Source: Pseudomonadota bacterium (lineage in GTDB: Bacteria; Pseudomonadota; Gammaproteobacteria; Steroidobacterales; Steroidobacteraceae). From it: DNA of 23,904 bases. Within the stretch, counting starts at the first letter, position 1; every line of letters starts with the position of its first letter. The notes below the pieces were generated by a model. The model had not been told where the DNA came from, did not search any database, and saw only the letters and a program-made list of their open reading frames with translations. Location of the stretch: contig JAEZCR010000231.1 of NCBI GenBank assembly GCA_023433465.1, forward strand, positions 1 to 23,904, read 5' to 3'. The translations under genes and the position numbers were made by a program. Of this stretch, positions 16,740 through 23,662 are shown piece after piece.

Positions 16740-17582
16740 TCACTCCGTCGGTTCGAGGCAGAGCAGGCCCGCGGCGGTGTTCGAGGTGGGTACGTGGTAG
16801 AAGCGATACGCCTCGCGCACCTTGCCGCCGAGCGCGCCGCGCATCGCCAGCCACATCACCATCTCGATGCCTTCCGAGCCGGACTCGCGCATGTATTCGG
16901 TATGGGATAGTTTGGTCAACTTCTGCGGATCGTTCACCATGCCGTCGAGGAACATCGCGTCGAATTCCCTGTTGACCAGGCCGGCACGTTCGCCCTGGAG
17001 CTGGTGCGACATGCCGCCGGTGCCATAGACGACCACGCGCAGATCCTCCGGGAAATCCTCGACCGCGCGGCGGATCGCCTGGCCCAGCTTGAAGCAACGC
17101 ACGCCGGTCGGCGGTGGATACTGGATCACGTTCACGCACAGCGGAATCACCTTGAACGGCCACTCGGCCACCTGTCCGCACGTGACGGACAGCGGCACGG
17201 TCAAGCCGTGATCCACCGGCATCTCGTTCGCGATCGTCATGTCGAACTCGTCGAGAATGAGGTTCTCGACCAGATGCCACGCGAGCTTGGAGTGCCCGTA
17301 CACGGTCGGCACCGGGCGCGGGCCGAAACCTTCGTCCGCGATCGGGAACACCGAAGCGGTGCCCATCAGGAACGTCGGGATCATCTGCAGCGACAGCGCG
17401 TTCGCATGATCGTTGTAGATGAGGATGGCGACGTCGGGCTTGATCTTCGCGAGCCACTCGCGCGCGGCAACGGTGCCGTCGAAGTATGGCTTCCAGTAGG
17501 GATTGCCGGCGTTGCCCTTGTCGAGCGCCGCGCCGATGGCCGGCACGTGCGAGCAGGCGATGCCTCCAACGATACGCGCCAT
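16740..17582 (-). CDS. ligB: Protocatechuate 4,5-dioxygenase, beta (catalytic) subunit
   Basis: This is the catalytic subunit of the extradiol enzyme that opens protocatechuate between carbons 4 and 5, using Fe(II) and O2. At 280 residues it has the class III extradiol fold. By comparison with the Sphingobium enzyme (His12, His61, Glu242, His195), the iron ligands should be His12 ('ACSHVPAIG'), His59 ('YNDHAN') and Glu240 ('GSEGIEM'), and His193 ('GGMSHQLQG') is the catalytic base. Its ATG overlaps the ligA stop by one base (TAATG), keeping the subunits equimolar. It is followed by ligC after 4 bases. Confidence 0.97.
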   Translation of the reverse strand: MARIVGGIACSHVPAIGAALDKGNAGNPYWKPYFDGTVAAREWLAKIKPDVAILIYNDHANALSLQMIPTFLMGTASVFPIADEGFGPRPVPTVYGHSKLAWHLVENLILDEFDMTIANEMPVDHGLTVPLSVTCGQVAEWPFKVIPLCVNVIQYPPPTGVRCFKLGQAIRRAVEDFPEDLRVVVYGTGGMSHQLQGERAGLVNREFDAMFLDGMVNDPQKLTKLSHTEYMRESGSEGIEMVMWLAMRGALGGKVREAYRFYHVPTSNTAAGLLCLEPTE

Positions 17583-17989
17583 TATTGCTTCTCCCGAGAG
17601 GGTTTCCCCTCGTCCTTGAAGCGATTGCCCTCGGGCGAGCGGCCGCCGGCCAGCATCATCTTCGCGTACTCCTCCTTCGGCATGCTGCACATCATGCCGG
17701 CCACGTCCTGGAAGGTGAGGCCGTCGCAGAACGCGATCTTGATCGTGTAGTAGATGTTGCCGCCGACCTTCAGCATGCCTAACCAGTCGCGCTTGAGGAC
17801 GGCGTCCTTCTGCTCGGGCGTGAGCGGGAACCGGTCGAGGTACTCGGCTTCGTTCGCCTTGAATGCCTCGCGGTTCTTCGGATCGTTGAGCGACATGCAG
17901 AACATGTTGAGGTGGTAACCCACGCGGCCGCGCTCGGCGTCGTACACGTAGGTGCCTGGAATGGATTCGTAATCGCGTGGTGCGGCCAT
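17582..17989 (-). CDS. ligA: Protocatechuate 4,5-dioxygenase, alpha subunit
   Basis: This is the small non-catalytic subunit that closes the active site of LigB. The product is 135 residues from the ATG at 17989 (MAAPRDYESIPG), close to the roughly 139 of Sphingobium LigA. Family features are 'IPGTYVYDAERGRVGYHLNMFCMSL', 'EYLDRFPLTPEQKDAVLKRDW' and 'EEYAKMMLAGGRSPEG'. GAGAG lies about 8 bases upstream of this ATG; an in-frame start at 18013 lacks one. It lies 120 bases downstream of pobA copy 2 and is coupled to ligB. Confidence 0.94.
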   Translation of the reverse strand: MAAPRDYESIPGTYVYDAERGRVGYHLNMFCMSLNDPKNREAFKANEAEYLDRFPLTPEQKDAVLKRDWLGMLKVGGNIYYTIKIAFCDGLTFQDVAGMMCSMPKEEYAKMMLAGGRSPEGNRFKDEGKPSREKQ

Positions 17990-18109
17990 GGATCTCTCGG
18001 CAATGGAATTCAACGAAGCATGCGGCGCGAGTGCGCCGGAGTGCTCGATGAAGGCCGAAGAATATTCGATTTCGAGTGCAACGGGTGCAAGGGGCGAGCC
18101 CGCAACGGG

Positions 18110-19288
18110 TCAGGCATTCAGCGGCAATCCGACGTAATTCTCGGCGAACACGGACTGCGCCGCGCGGGACTGGCGCAGGTATTCCAGCTCCGCCACCTGC
18201 ATCTGGCGGTCGAAGCCGTCCATGTGCGGGAAACGGTGCGTCAGGTGTGTCAGCCACCAGGAGAATCGCTCGGCCTTCCAGATGCGATCGAGTGCGCGCG
18301 CGGAGTAGTCGTCGATCTCGCGGGTCGTTCCCGACGCGTAGAACGCCGAGAGCGCGCGCGCCAGCACGATCACGTCGGCGGCCGCGAGATTGAGCCCCTT
18401 GGCGCCGGTCGGCGGGACGATGTGCGCGGCGTCGCCGGCGAGGAACAGCTTGCCGTAGCGCAGCGGCGAACAGACGAAGCTTCGCAACGGGGCGATGGAT
18501 TTCTCGAACGAAGGGCCGCGTGTGATCCGCGGCGCGAAGGAGTTTCCAATGCGAACGGCGAGTTCCTGCCAGATGGCCTCGTCGCTCCAATCCTCGATCT
18601 TGTCCTCGAGCGAGCACTGCAGGTAATAGCGGCTGCGCGTCGGCGATCGCATGGAGGCGAGCGCGAAACCGTGCTCGTGGTTGGCGTAGATGAGCTCATG
18701 GTTGCAGGGGGGCACCTCGGCGAGGATGCCTAACCACCCGAACGGGTAGGTGCGTTCGAACACCTTGATGGCGTCGCGTGGGATGCTCGCGCGGCTCACG
18801 CCGTGAAAGCCGTCGCAGCCGGCGATGAAGTCGCATTCCAGGCTGTGCACGCCTTTTTGCGAGCGCCACGTGATCTTCGGCCGGTCGCCGTCGAGATCGT
18901 GCGGTGTGACGTTCTGCGCTTCGTAGTGGATCGGGATGCCGAGGCGATCGGCGGAGACGTGCAGGTCCTTCATGACTTCGGACTGGCCGTACACGGTGAC
19001 GGCGGCGCCATCGAGCAACTCGCCGAAATCCACGTGAAACGGCTCGCCGTTCACCGCGAGCGTGGTGCCCGCGTGGACCAGTCCTTCACGCTGGACGCGA
19101 TCTCCGATGCCGATTTCTTGCATGAGCTGCACGGTGGTGCGTTCGAGTACGCCGGCGCGCACGCGTGATTCCACGTATTCGCGGCTGCGATTCTCGAGCA
19201 CGACGCAGTCGACGCCCGATCGATGCAGCAGGTGAGCGAGAAAGAGTCCGGCCGGACCGGCACCGATGATTCCAACCTGAGTTCGCAA
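18110..19288 (-). CDS. pobA: 4-hydroxybenzoate 3-monooxygenase, copy 2
   Basis: This second PobA makes protocatechuate for the ligAB enzyme encoded just downstream. I assign the start to the TTG at 19288. It is directly preceded by GGGAGGAGAG and gives a classic MRTQVGIIGAGPAGL opening and 392 residues, the family norm. The first ATG-like frame would add an implausible 26 residues through a repeat. FAD motifs are GAGPAG (residues 9-14), 'IAGCDGFHGVSR' and 'FLAGDAAHIVPPTGAKGLN'. The NAD(P)H-contact region reads 'ENRSREYVESRVRAGVLER', clearly different from copy 1 ('ERRTPGYVLGRIRAGVLEQ'), so coenzyme preference may differ. The gene leads the lig operon and its promoter overlaps a MarR-type operator. 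Confidence 0.94.
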   Translation of the reverse strand: MRTQVGIIGAGPAGLFLAHLLHRSGVDCVVLENRSREYVESRVRAGVLERTTVQLMQEIGIGDRVQREGLVHAGTTLAVNGEPFHVDFGELLDGAAVTVYGQSEVMKDLHVSADRLGIPIHYEAQNVTPHDLDGDRPKITWRSQKGVHSLECDFIAGCDGFHGVSRASIPRDAIKVFERTYPFGWLGILAEVPPCNHELIYANHEHGFALASMRSPTRSRYYLQCSLEDKIEDWSDEAIWQELAVRIGNSFAPRITRGPSFEKSIAPLRSFVCSPLRYGKLFLAGDAAHIVPPTGAKGLNLAAADVIVLARALSAFYASGTTREIDDYSARALDRIWKAERFSWWLTHLTHRFPHMDGFDRQMQVAELEYLRQSRAAQSVFAENYVGLPLNA

Positions 19289-19319
19289 CTCTCCTCCCTG
19301 GTTTTCCGTGCCAGGCACC
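19289..19319 (-). repeat. Degenerate third copy of the dispersed repeat, in the pobA copy 2 leader
   Basis: Read on the minus strand it matches 5070-5100 at about 27 of 31 positions, starting GGTGCCTGGCACGGAAA. Its end provides the GGGAGGAG ribosome binding site of pobA copy 2, so a repeat seems to have become part of the gene's leader. Confidence 0.65.
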
Positions 19320-19349
19320 GTGCGGCTTGCGCCACGCGCCTCACGATGA

Positions 19350-19372
19350 AATAGTAAGTAGTACATACAAAC
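19350..19372. promoter_or_regulatory. MarR-type operator, copy 1 (between pobA/lig operon and acyl-CoA synthetase gene)
   Basis: The core is GTAAGTA-G-TACATAC (19354-19368), an inverted repeat with one mismatch in the arms. The whole 23 bases agree at 21 positions with 23618-23640 next to the marR gene. It lies 12 bases before the acyl-CoA synthetase ATG and overlaps the lig promoter, so it could control both directions. Confidence 0.7.
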
Positions 19373-19379
19373 AACTCAA
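19351..19379 (-). promoter_or_regulatory. Candidate sigma-70 promoter for the pobA-ligABC operon
   Basis: On the minus strand TTGAGT (19379-19374) and TACTAT (19356-19351) are separated by 17 bases. The MarR-type inverted repeat (19354-19368) covers the spacer and the -10 element, the usual layout for repression by blocking polymerase. Confidence 0.45.
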
Positions 19380-19384
19380 GAGTG

Positions 19385-20917
19385 ATGTCGGTGTTGAACG
19401 AAAGCGTCGCGTACTTCGCGAAGGCGCGGCGGGATTCCGTCGCATGCATCGATCTTCGGTCGGGCACGCGGTTGACTTATGGATCACTCGCCACGCGCGC
19501 CGCCCGCATGGCGGCCGCGATCGCGCGGGTCGCCGCGCCGCGGGGCGTGCGTGGGCTGCGTGTGGCAGTGCTAGCGCGCAATTCGACCGATTTCCTGTGC
19601 CTGGTCGTCGCATGTCGTGGCATCGGCGCGACGCTCGTGCCGTTCAACTGGCGGTTGAGTCCCGCGGAGCTCGCGGTTCTCGCGGAGTTGTCGGAGCCGC
19701 AGGTCGTGCTGTTCGAGGACGAATTCGCGGCCGGTGTCGCCCAGGTGATGCGGGTCGCGCCGGGCGCGGCGTTCCTGAGTCTCGGCGAGCGCGGTGAATT
19801 CGAGCGCGAGATCGCCCGCGACGCGACGTCGATCGACTCGTCCGGCAATGCGCCCGAAGACGTCGTGACGCTGTTGTTCACGTCGGGCACCACTGGCCAT
19901 CCCAAGGCTGTCATCGTCTCGGAGCGCAATGCCGCGGCGAGCGCGCGCAATTTCGCGTTGTCGGTCGACGTGAGCGGCGATACGGTGTTCCTGTCGCACA
20001 TGCCGATGTTCCACGTGGCGGGACTCTTCACCGTCGCGACGACGGTGCTGCAAACGGGCGGGACGCTGCTGATTTCCGCGCAATTCTCCGTCGAGGAGAC
20101 GCTCGCCGCCGTCGGCAATCCTTCGCTGGGCGTGACGCATTGCTTCTGCGTGCCGCAGATGACGGAGAGGATTCGCGCCGATCCCGCGTTCGATCCCGCG
20201 CCTTTCCGGCGGCTCAAGGTGCTGCAGACCGGCGGCGCGCCGCATCCTCGCGAGGCCGTGCGCACGTGGACGGACGACGGCGTGCGCTGCGCCGACGGCT
20301 ACGGCATGTCCGAAGCGGGCACTGTTCTCGGCATGCCGCCGCGCGACCTCGAACTGCTCGCGCGCAAGGCCGGAAGCGCGGGGATTCCCTCGGCCGGCAT
20401 CCAGGTGCGGCTGCTCGACCAGGAGAGACGCGAGGTCCTCGACGGCGAGGTCGGCGAATTGTGGCTGCGCGGACCGGCGGTCACGTCCGGCTACTGGCGA
20501 AATCCGGAGGCGACCCGGGCGACCATCGTCGACGGATGGCTGCGCACCGGCGACGCGGCGCGGCGCGACGAGGATGGCTTCTACACGCTCGTCGATCGCT
20601 TCAAGGACATGTACATCTCGGGCGGCGAAAACGTCTATCCAGCCGAGGTCGAGTCGGTGCTGCGCTGGCAGACGGGCATCGTCGATGCGGCGGTGGTCGG
20701 CGTGCCGGATCCGCGCTGGGGAGAGTCGGGCGCGGCGTTCATCGTCGTGGCGCCCGGCGCCACGGTGTCGGACGACGAGGTGCTCGCGTTCTGCCGTTCG
20801 CGGCTCGCGGGCTACAAACTACCGAAGCAGTTGATTCGCGTGGCCGAGCTGCCGCGCACGGCGTCGGGCAAGATCCGCAAGGACCTGCTGCGCGCCGGAT
20901 TGCGCCCGGGTCAGTGA
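19385..20917 (+). CDS. Acyl-CoA synthetase (AMP-forming), probably for hydroxycinnamates or related aromatic acids
   Basis: This is a 510-residue ANL-superfamily ligase that activates a carboxylic acid to its CoA thioester through an acyl-AMP. The motifs are complete: phosphate-binding TSGTTGHPK (166-174), 'YGMSEAG' (306-312), 'GWLRTGD' with Asp390, the hinge region 'DRFKDMYISGGENVYPAE' (404-421), and the catalytic lysine in 'SGKIRK' (Lys496). The length and motif style fit FerA/medium-chain ligases. Context points to p-coumarate or a similar phenylpropanoid: it is divergent from the lig operon, shares a MarR-type operator with the beta-oxidation gene, and precedes 4-hydroxybenzoate enzymes. 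A GTG directly before the ATG is an alternative start. The substrate is an inference. Confidence 0.9.
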   Translation: MSVLNESVAYFAKARRDSVACIDLRSGTRLTYGSLATRAARMAAAIARVAAPRGVRGLRVAVLARNSTDFLCLVVACRGIGATLVPFNWRLSPAELAVLAELSEPQVVLFEDEFAAGVAQVMRVAPGAAFLSLGERGEFEREIARDATSIDSSGNAPEDVVTLLFTSGTTGHPKAVIVSERNAAASARNFALSVDVSGDTVFLSHMPMFHVAGLFTVATTVLQTGGTLLISAQFSVEETLAAVGNPSLGVTHCFCVPQMTERIRADPAFDPAPFRRLKVLQTGGAPHPREAVRTWTDDGVRCADGYGMSEAGTVLGMPPRDLELLARKAGSAGIPSAGIQVRLLDQERREVLDGEVGELWLRGPAVTSGYWRNPEATRATIVDGWLRTGDAARRDEDGFYTLVDRFKDMYISGGENVYPAEVESVLRWQTGIVDAAVVGVPDPRWGESGAAFIVVAPGATVSDDEVLAFCRSRLAGYKLPKQLIRVAELPRTASGKIRKDLLRAGLRPGQ

Positions 20918-20926
20918 GGCCCGGGC
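20904..20926. terminator. GC-rich hairpin at the end of the acyl-CoA synthetase gene
   Basis: GCCCGGG (20904-20910) pairs perfectly with CCCGGGC (20920-20926) around a 9-base loop that holds the TGA stop codon. It lies in the 42-base convergent gap with the fused beta-oxidation gene. There is no T-run, so it would be a weak or factor-dependent terminator. Confidence 0.4.
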
Positions 20927-20959
20927 ACGTGATCCGCGCCTCGTGAACCGCATCGGCGG

Positions 20960-23065
20960 CTAACTACGGCGCTCGCGGTCCCAGTCGGCGAACGTGCGGC
21001 CCGACGCGGCGAGCTCGCGCAGCAGCTTCGGAATCGCCCAGTAGTCCCCGCCGCCGGTCGATTGCAGTTCCTCGACCCGCTTCACCACGCGGTCCAGCCC
21101 GAGCGAATCCGCGTAACACATCGGCCCGCCGCGCCAGCGCGGGAAGCCATAACCCGACGTCCACACCACGTCGATGTCGCTCGCGCGGAAGGCGACGCCT
21201 TCCTCGAGGATCCGCGCGCCGACGACCACCAGGGACAACACGCAGCGCTGCTCGACCTCCTCGTCCGACGCGTCGCGCGGTGCGATGCCGTGGCGCGCCG
21301 CCAGCTCGCGCACGAACGGATCCAGCGCCGGATTCGCCTGCGGCGCGCGATCTCCGGGCGTGTACAGGTAGATGCCCTGGCCGGTCTTCTGGCCGAGTTT
21401 TCCTTGCGCGGTCAGCGCGTCGGAAACGGCGTGATACGGCGCGGCGCGCTGTTCGCGTCGCGCGAGCTCCGTGCGCACACGCGTGCCCACGTCGATGCCG
21501 GCCATGTCGTTGACCCGGTTGGGACCCATCGCGAAGCCGAAGTTTTCCATCACCGCGTCGATGCGCGCCGGGGCGATACCCTGCAGCAGCATCAACTCGG
21601 CCTCACGGAAGTAACCGTCGAGCATCATGCGATTGCCGATGAAGCCGAAGCCGTCGCCGGAGACGACTCCGATCTTGCGCAGCTTCTTCGCGAGCGCGAG
21701 CGCGGCCACCAGCGTGCCGTCCGAGGTGTGCTGGCCGCGCACGATCTCGAGCAGGCGCATCATCTTCGACGGGCTGAAGAAGTGCAGGCCCACGACGCGC
21801 TCGGGATGCTTCGTGTCCGCGGCGAGCGCGGTCAGCGAGAGACTCGAGGTGTTCGAGGCCAGCAGCGCGGTGGGCGCGATGACCTCGTCGAGCTTCCGCA
21901 GCACCGAACGCTTGAGCTCGAAATCCTCGAACACGGCTTCGATGACCAGATCGGCGTCGGCAGCCTTGCCCGGATCGATGAATCCCTGGATCAGCGCCAG
22001 GCGCGATTGAACCGTCGCGGCGTCGATGCGGCCGCGCTTGAGCGAAACGTCGTAGTTATCGCGGATGATCTTGAGGCCGCGCTCGAGCGCGGACGATTCC
22101 CGCTCGATCAGCGCTGTCGGGATGCCCGCGTCCGCGAGTGCCATCGCGATGCCGCTGCCCATCGTCCCCGCGCCGATGACCGCGGCGCGGGCGATCTCCG
22201 GCGCCTTGGCGGTGGCAGCGAGGCCGGGAATGCGGCCGCATTCGCGCTCGGCGAAGAACACGTGGCGCAGCGCGCGTGACTCGGTCGTGAGCAATGACTC
22301 CGCGGACAACTTCGCTTCGAGGCGCAGGCCCTCGTCGAATGAGCCATATGCCGCGCGAATGCTGGCGACGATCACGTTCTGCGTCGTGCGGCCCTTGAGA
22401 GCACGGGCGTGCCGCTGCAGGATCGCATCGATCGCTGCGTCGTCGAGCGGATTGCCGCGGACCGGCAGCGAGCGGGTGGGGCGGGTCCTGGCCTGCGCGG
22501 CGACCAGCTTTTGCGCCATTGCGACGCCGCCGGCAAGCGCGTCACCCTCGAAGATCTCGTCCACAAGTCCCATGTCGAGCGCGCTCTGCGCGGTGATCGG
22601 CGCTCCCTTGAGCAGTAGTTCGAGCGCCTGCTCGCCGCCGACGAGCCGCGGCAGTCGTTGCGTGCCGCCGGCGCCGGGCAGGATGCCGAGCGTGATCTCC
22701 GGCATGCCCATGCGCGCCTCGCGCGCGGCGCAGCGGTAGTGACAGGCCATCGCGATCTCGAGCCCACCGCCGAGCGCGGTGCCGTGCAGCGCGGCGATCA
22801 CGGGAATCACGCAATTCTCGAGCGCGGCGAGCGTTTCGGGGTAGGTGGGCGGCTGGATCTCCGAGCCGAGCTCGGACAGGTCCGCGCCGGACATGAAAGT
22901 GCGTCCGCTACATGCGACGACCAGCGCTCGGATGGAAGAATCGGCCTCCGCCTGCTTCACGGCGGCCAGCAACCCCGCGCGCACGCTCGAGTCGATGGCA
23001 TTGACGGGGGGACGATCGACGATGGCGACGGCAATCGCGCCGCGCTTCTCGAATTGGACGGTCAT
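20960..23065 (-). CDS. Fused enoyl-CoA hydratase / 3-hydroxyacyl-CoA dehydrogenase
   Basis: This is a bifunctional beta-oxidation enzyme of 701 residues. The N-terminal crotonase domain (about 1-190) has oxyanion-hole segments 'MSGADLSEL' and 'GTALGGGLE', and both catalytic glutamates, Glu103 and Glu123, with the same 20-residue spacing as in mitochondrial hydratase. The C-terminal dehydrogenase has the NAD motif GAGTMG (298-303), His428 in 'GLHFFSP' and Glu440, the usual catalytic pair. A duplicated dehydrogenase C-terminal domain ('GYGFPRWRGGPM') follows. It resembles FadJ/peroxisomal bifunctional enzymes. It starts 2 bases after the marR stop and converges on the acyl-CoA synthetase gene. 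In this setting it may hydrate and oxidise a cinnamoyl-CoA side chain; ordinary fatty-acid oxidation is the alternative. Confidence 0.93.
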   Translation of the reverse strand: MTVQFEKRGAIAVAIVDRPPVNAIDSSVRAGLLAAVKQAEADSSIRALVVACSGRTFMSGADLSELGSEIQPPTYPETLAALENCVIPVIAALHGTALGGGLEIAMACHYRCAAREARMGMPEITLGILPGAGGTQRLPRLVGGEQALELLLKGAPITAQSALDMGLVDEIFEGDALAGGVAMAQKLVAAQARTRPTRSLPVRGNPLDDAAIDAILQRHARALKGRTTQNVIVASIRAAYGSFDEGLRLEAKLSAESLLTTESRALRHVFFAERECGRIPGLAATAKAPEIARAAVIGAGTMGSGIAMALADAGIPTALIERESSALERGLKIIRDNYDVSLKRGRIDAATVQSRLALIQGFIDPGKAADADLVIEAVFEDFELKRSVLRKLDEVIAPTALLASNTSSLSLTALAADTKHPERVVGLHFFSPSKMMRLLEIVRGQHTSDGTLVAALALAKKLRKIGVVSGDGFGFIGNRMMLDGYFREAELMLLQGIAPARIDAVMENFGFAMGPNRVNDMAGIDVGTRVRTELARREQRAAPYHAVSDALTAQGKLGQKTGQGIYLYTPGDRAPQANPALDPFVRELAARHGIAPRDASDEEVEQRCVLSLVVVGARILEEGVAFRASDIDVVWTSGYGFPRWRGGPMCYADSLGLDRVVKRVEELQSTGGGDYWAIPKLLRELAASGRTFADWDRERRS

Positions 23066-23067
23066 GT

Positions 23068-23553
23068 TCAGCCCTGGGACTGGATCTTCTTGAGTGCTTC
23101 GATGAACGCGGCCAGCTCTGCCGGCTTGAACAGCGCCTTGAATCTGGCTTCGTGCTGCGCGATGCGCGTCCTGGCCTTGCGCAGCATCTGCTGGCCGGCC
23201 GGGGTCAGATAGAGTTCCTGTTTGCGCCGGTCGACCTCCGAGCGCTTGCGGATGACGATTCCGCGGTCTTCGAGCCGGTCGGTGACCGCCATCATCGTGG
23301 CGCGGTCCATGCCGAGCGCCGAGGCGACCGAGACCTGTGAGACGCCGGGATTGGCGTGGATGAGCCAGAGCGTCGCGGCCTGTTTCTGGGTCAGGTCGAG
23401 CCCGCTGAGCGACGCCATGTAATCGCGATGCATGGCGCCCTGGGCGCGGCGCATCTGGTAGCCGAGCAGGCCATCCAGGTCCTGAAACATGAGATCCGGG
23501 CCCTCCACCAGCTCCAGCTGCCGGGTCTTCTTGAGAGTGGCGTTTCGCGGCAT
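23068..23553 (-). CDS. MarR-family transcriptional regulator
   Basis: I favour the ATG at 23553 (MPRNATLKK), giving 161 residues, the usual MarR size. An ATG at 23601 and a TTG at 23613 are in frame but would leave little room next to the operator. The winged helix-turn-helix spans about residues 55-120 ('LTQKQAATLWLIHANPGVSQVSVASALGMDRATMMAVTDRLEDRG', wing with 'DRR' at 108-110), with dimerisation helices at both ends. The beta-oxidation gene follows 2 bases after its stop. MarR proteins in aromatic catabolism usually repress and are released by CoA thioesters or free phenylpropanoids. The inverted repeat in its own promoter and the copy at 19350-19372 are its likely targets. Confidence 0.9.
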   Translation of the reverse strand: MPRNATLKKTRQLELVEGPDLMFQDLDGLLGYQMRRAQGAMHRDYMASLSGLDLTQKQAATLWLIHANPGVSQVSVASALGMDRATMMAVTDRLEDRGIVIRKRSEVDRRKQELYLTPAGQQMLRKARTRIAQHEARFKALFKPAELAAFIEALKKIQSQG

Positions 23554-23595
23554 TTCGATTCCAACCAGGCGGAACAGGCGGCGAAATCTACTCGC

Positions 23596-23625
23596 TTGCA
23601 TCCATGCTATCAATGCAAATAGTAT
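23596..23625 (+). promoter_or_regulatory. Candidate promoter for the TonB-dependent receptor
   Basis: TTGCAT (23596-23601) and TAGTAT (23620-23625) are 18 bases apart, pointing toward the receptor gene. The operator at 23622-23636 overlaps the -10 element. A further inverted pair, TTGCAT (23596-23601) and ATGCAA (23613-23618), lies in the same region and might be a second protein site. Confidence 0.4.
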
Positions 23626-23640
23626 GTACTACATACAAAC
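23618..23640. promoter_or_regulatory. MarR-type operator, copy 2 (between marR and the TonB-dependent receptor)
   Basis: The core GTATGTA-C-TACATAC (23622-23636) is a perfect 7-bp inverted repeat about one base. With its flanks it matches the copy at 19350-19372 at 21 of 23 positions. It stands in the divergent promoter region of marR and the receptor gene, which suits autoregulation. Confidence 0.75.
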
Positions 23641-23662
23641 ATTCCGATGGGGGAGGATCGAC

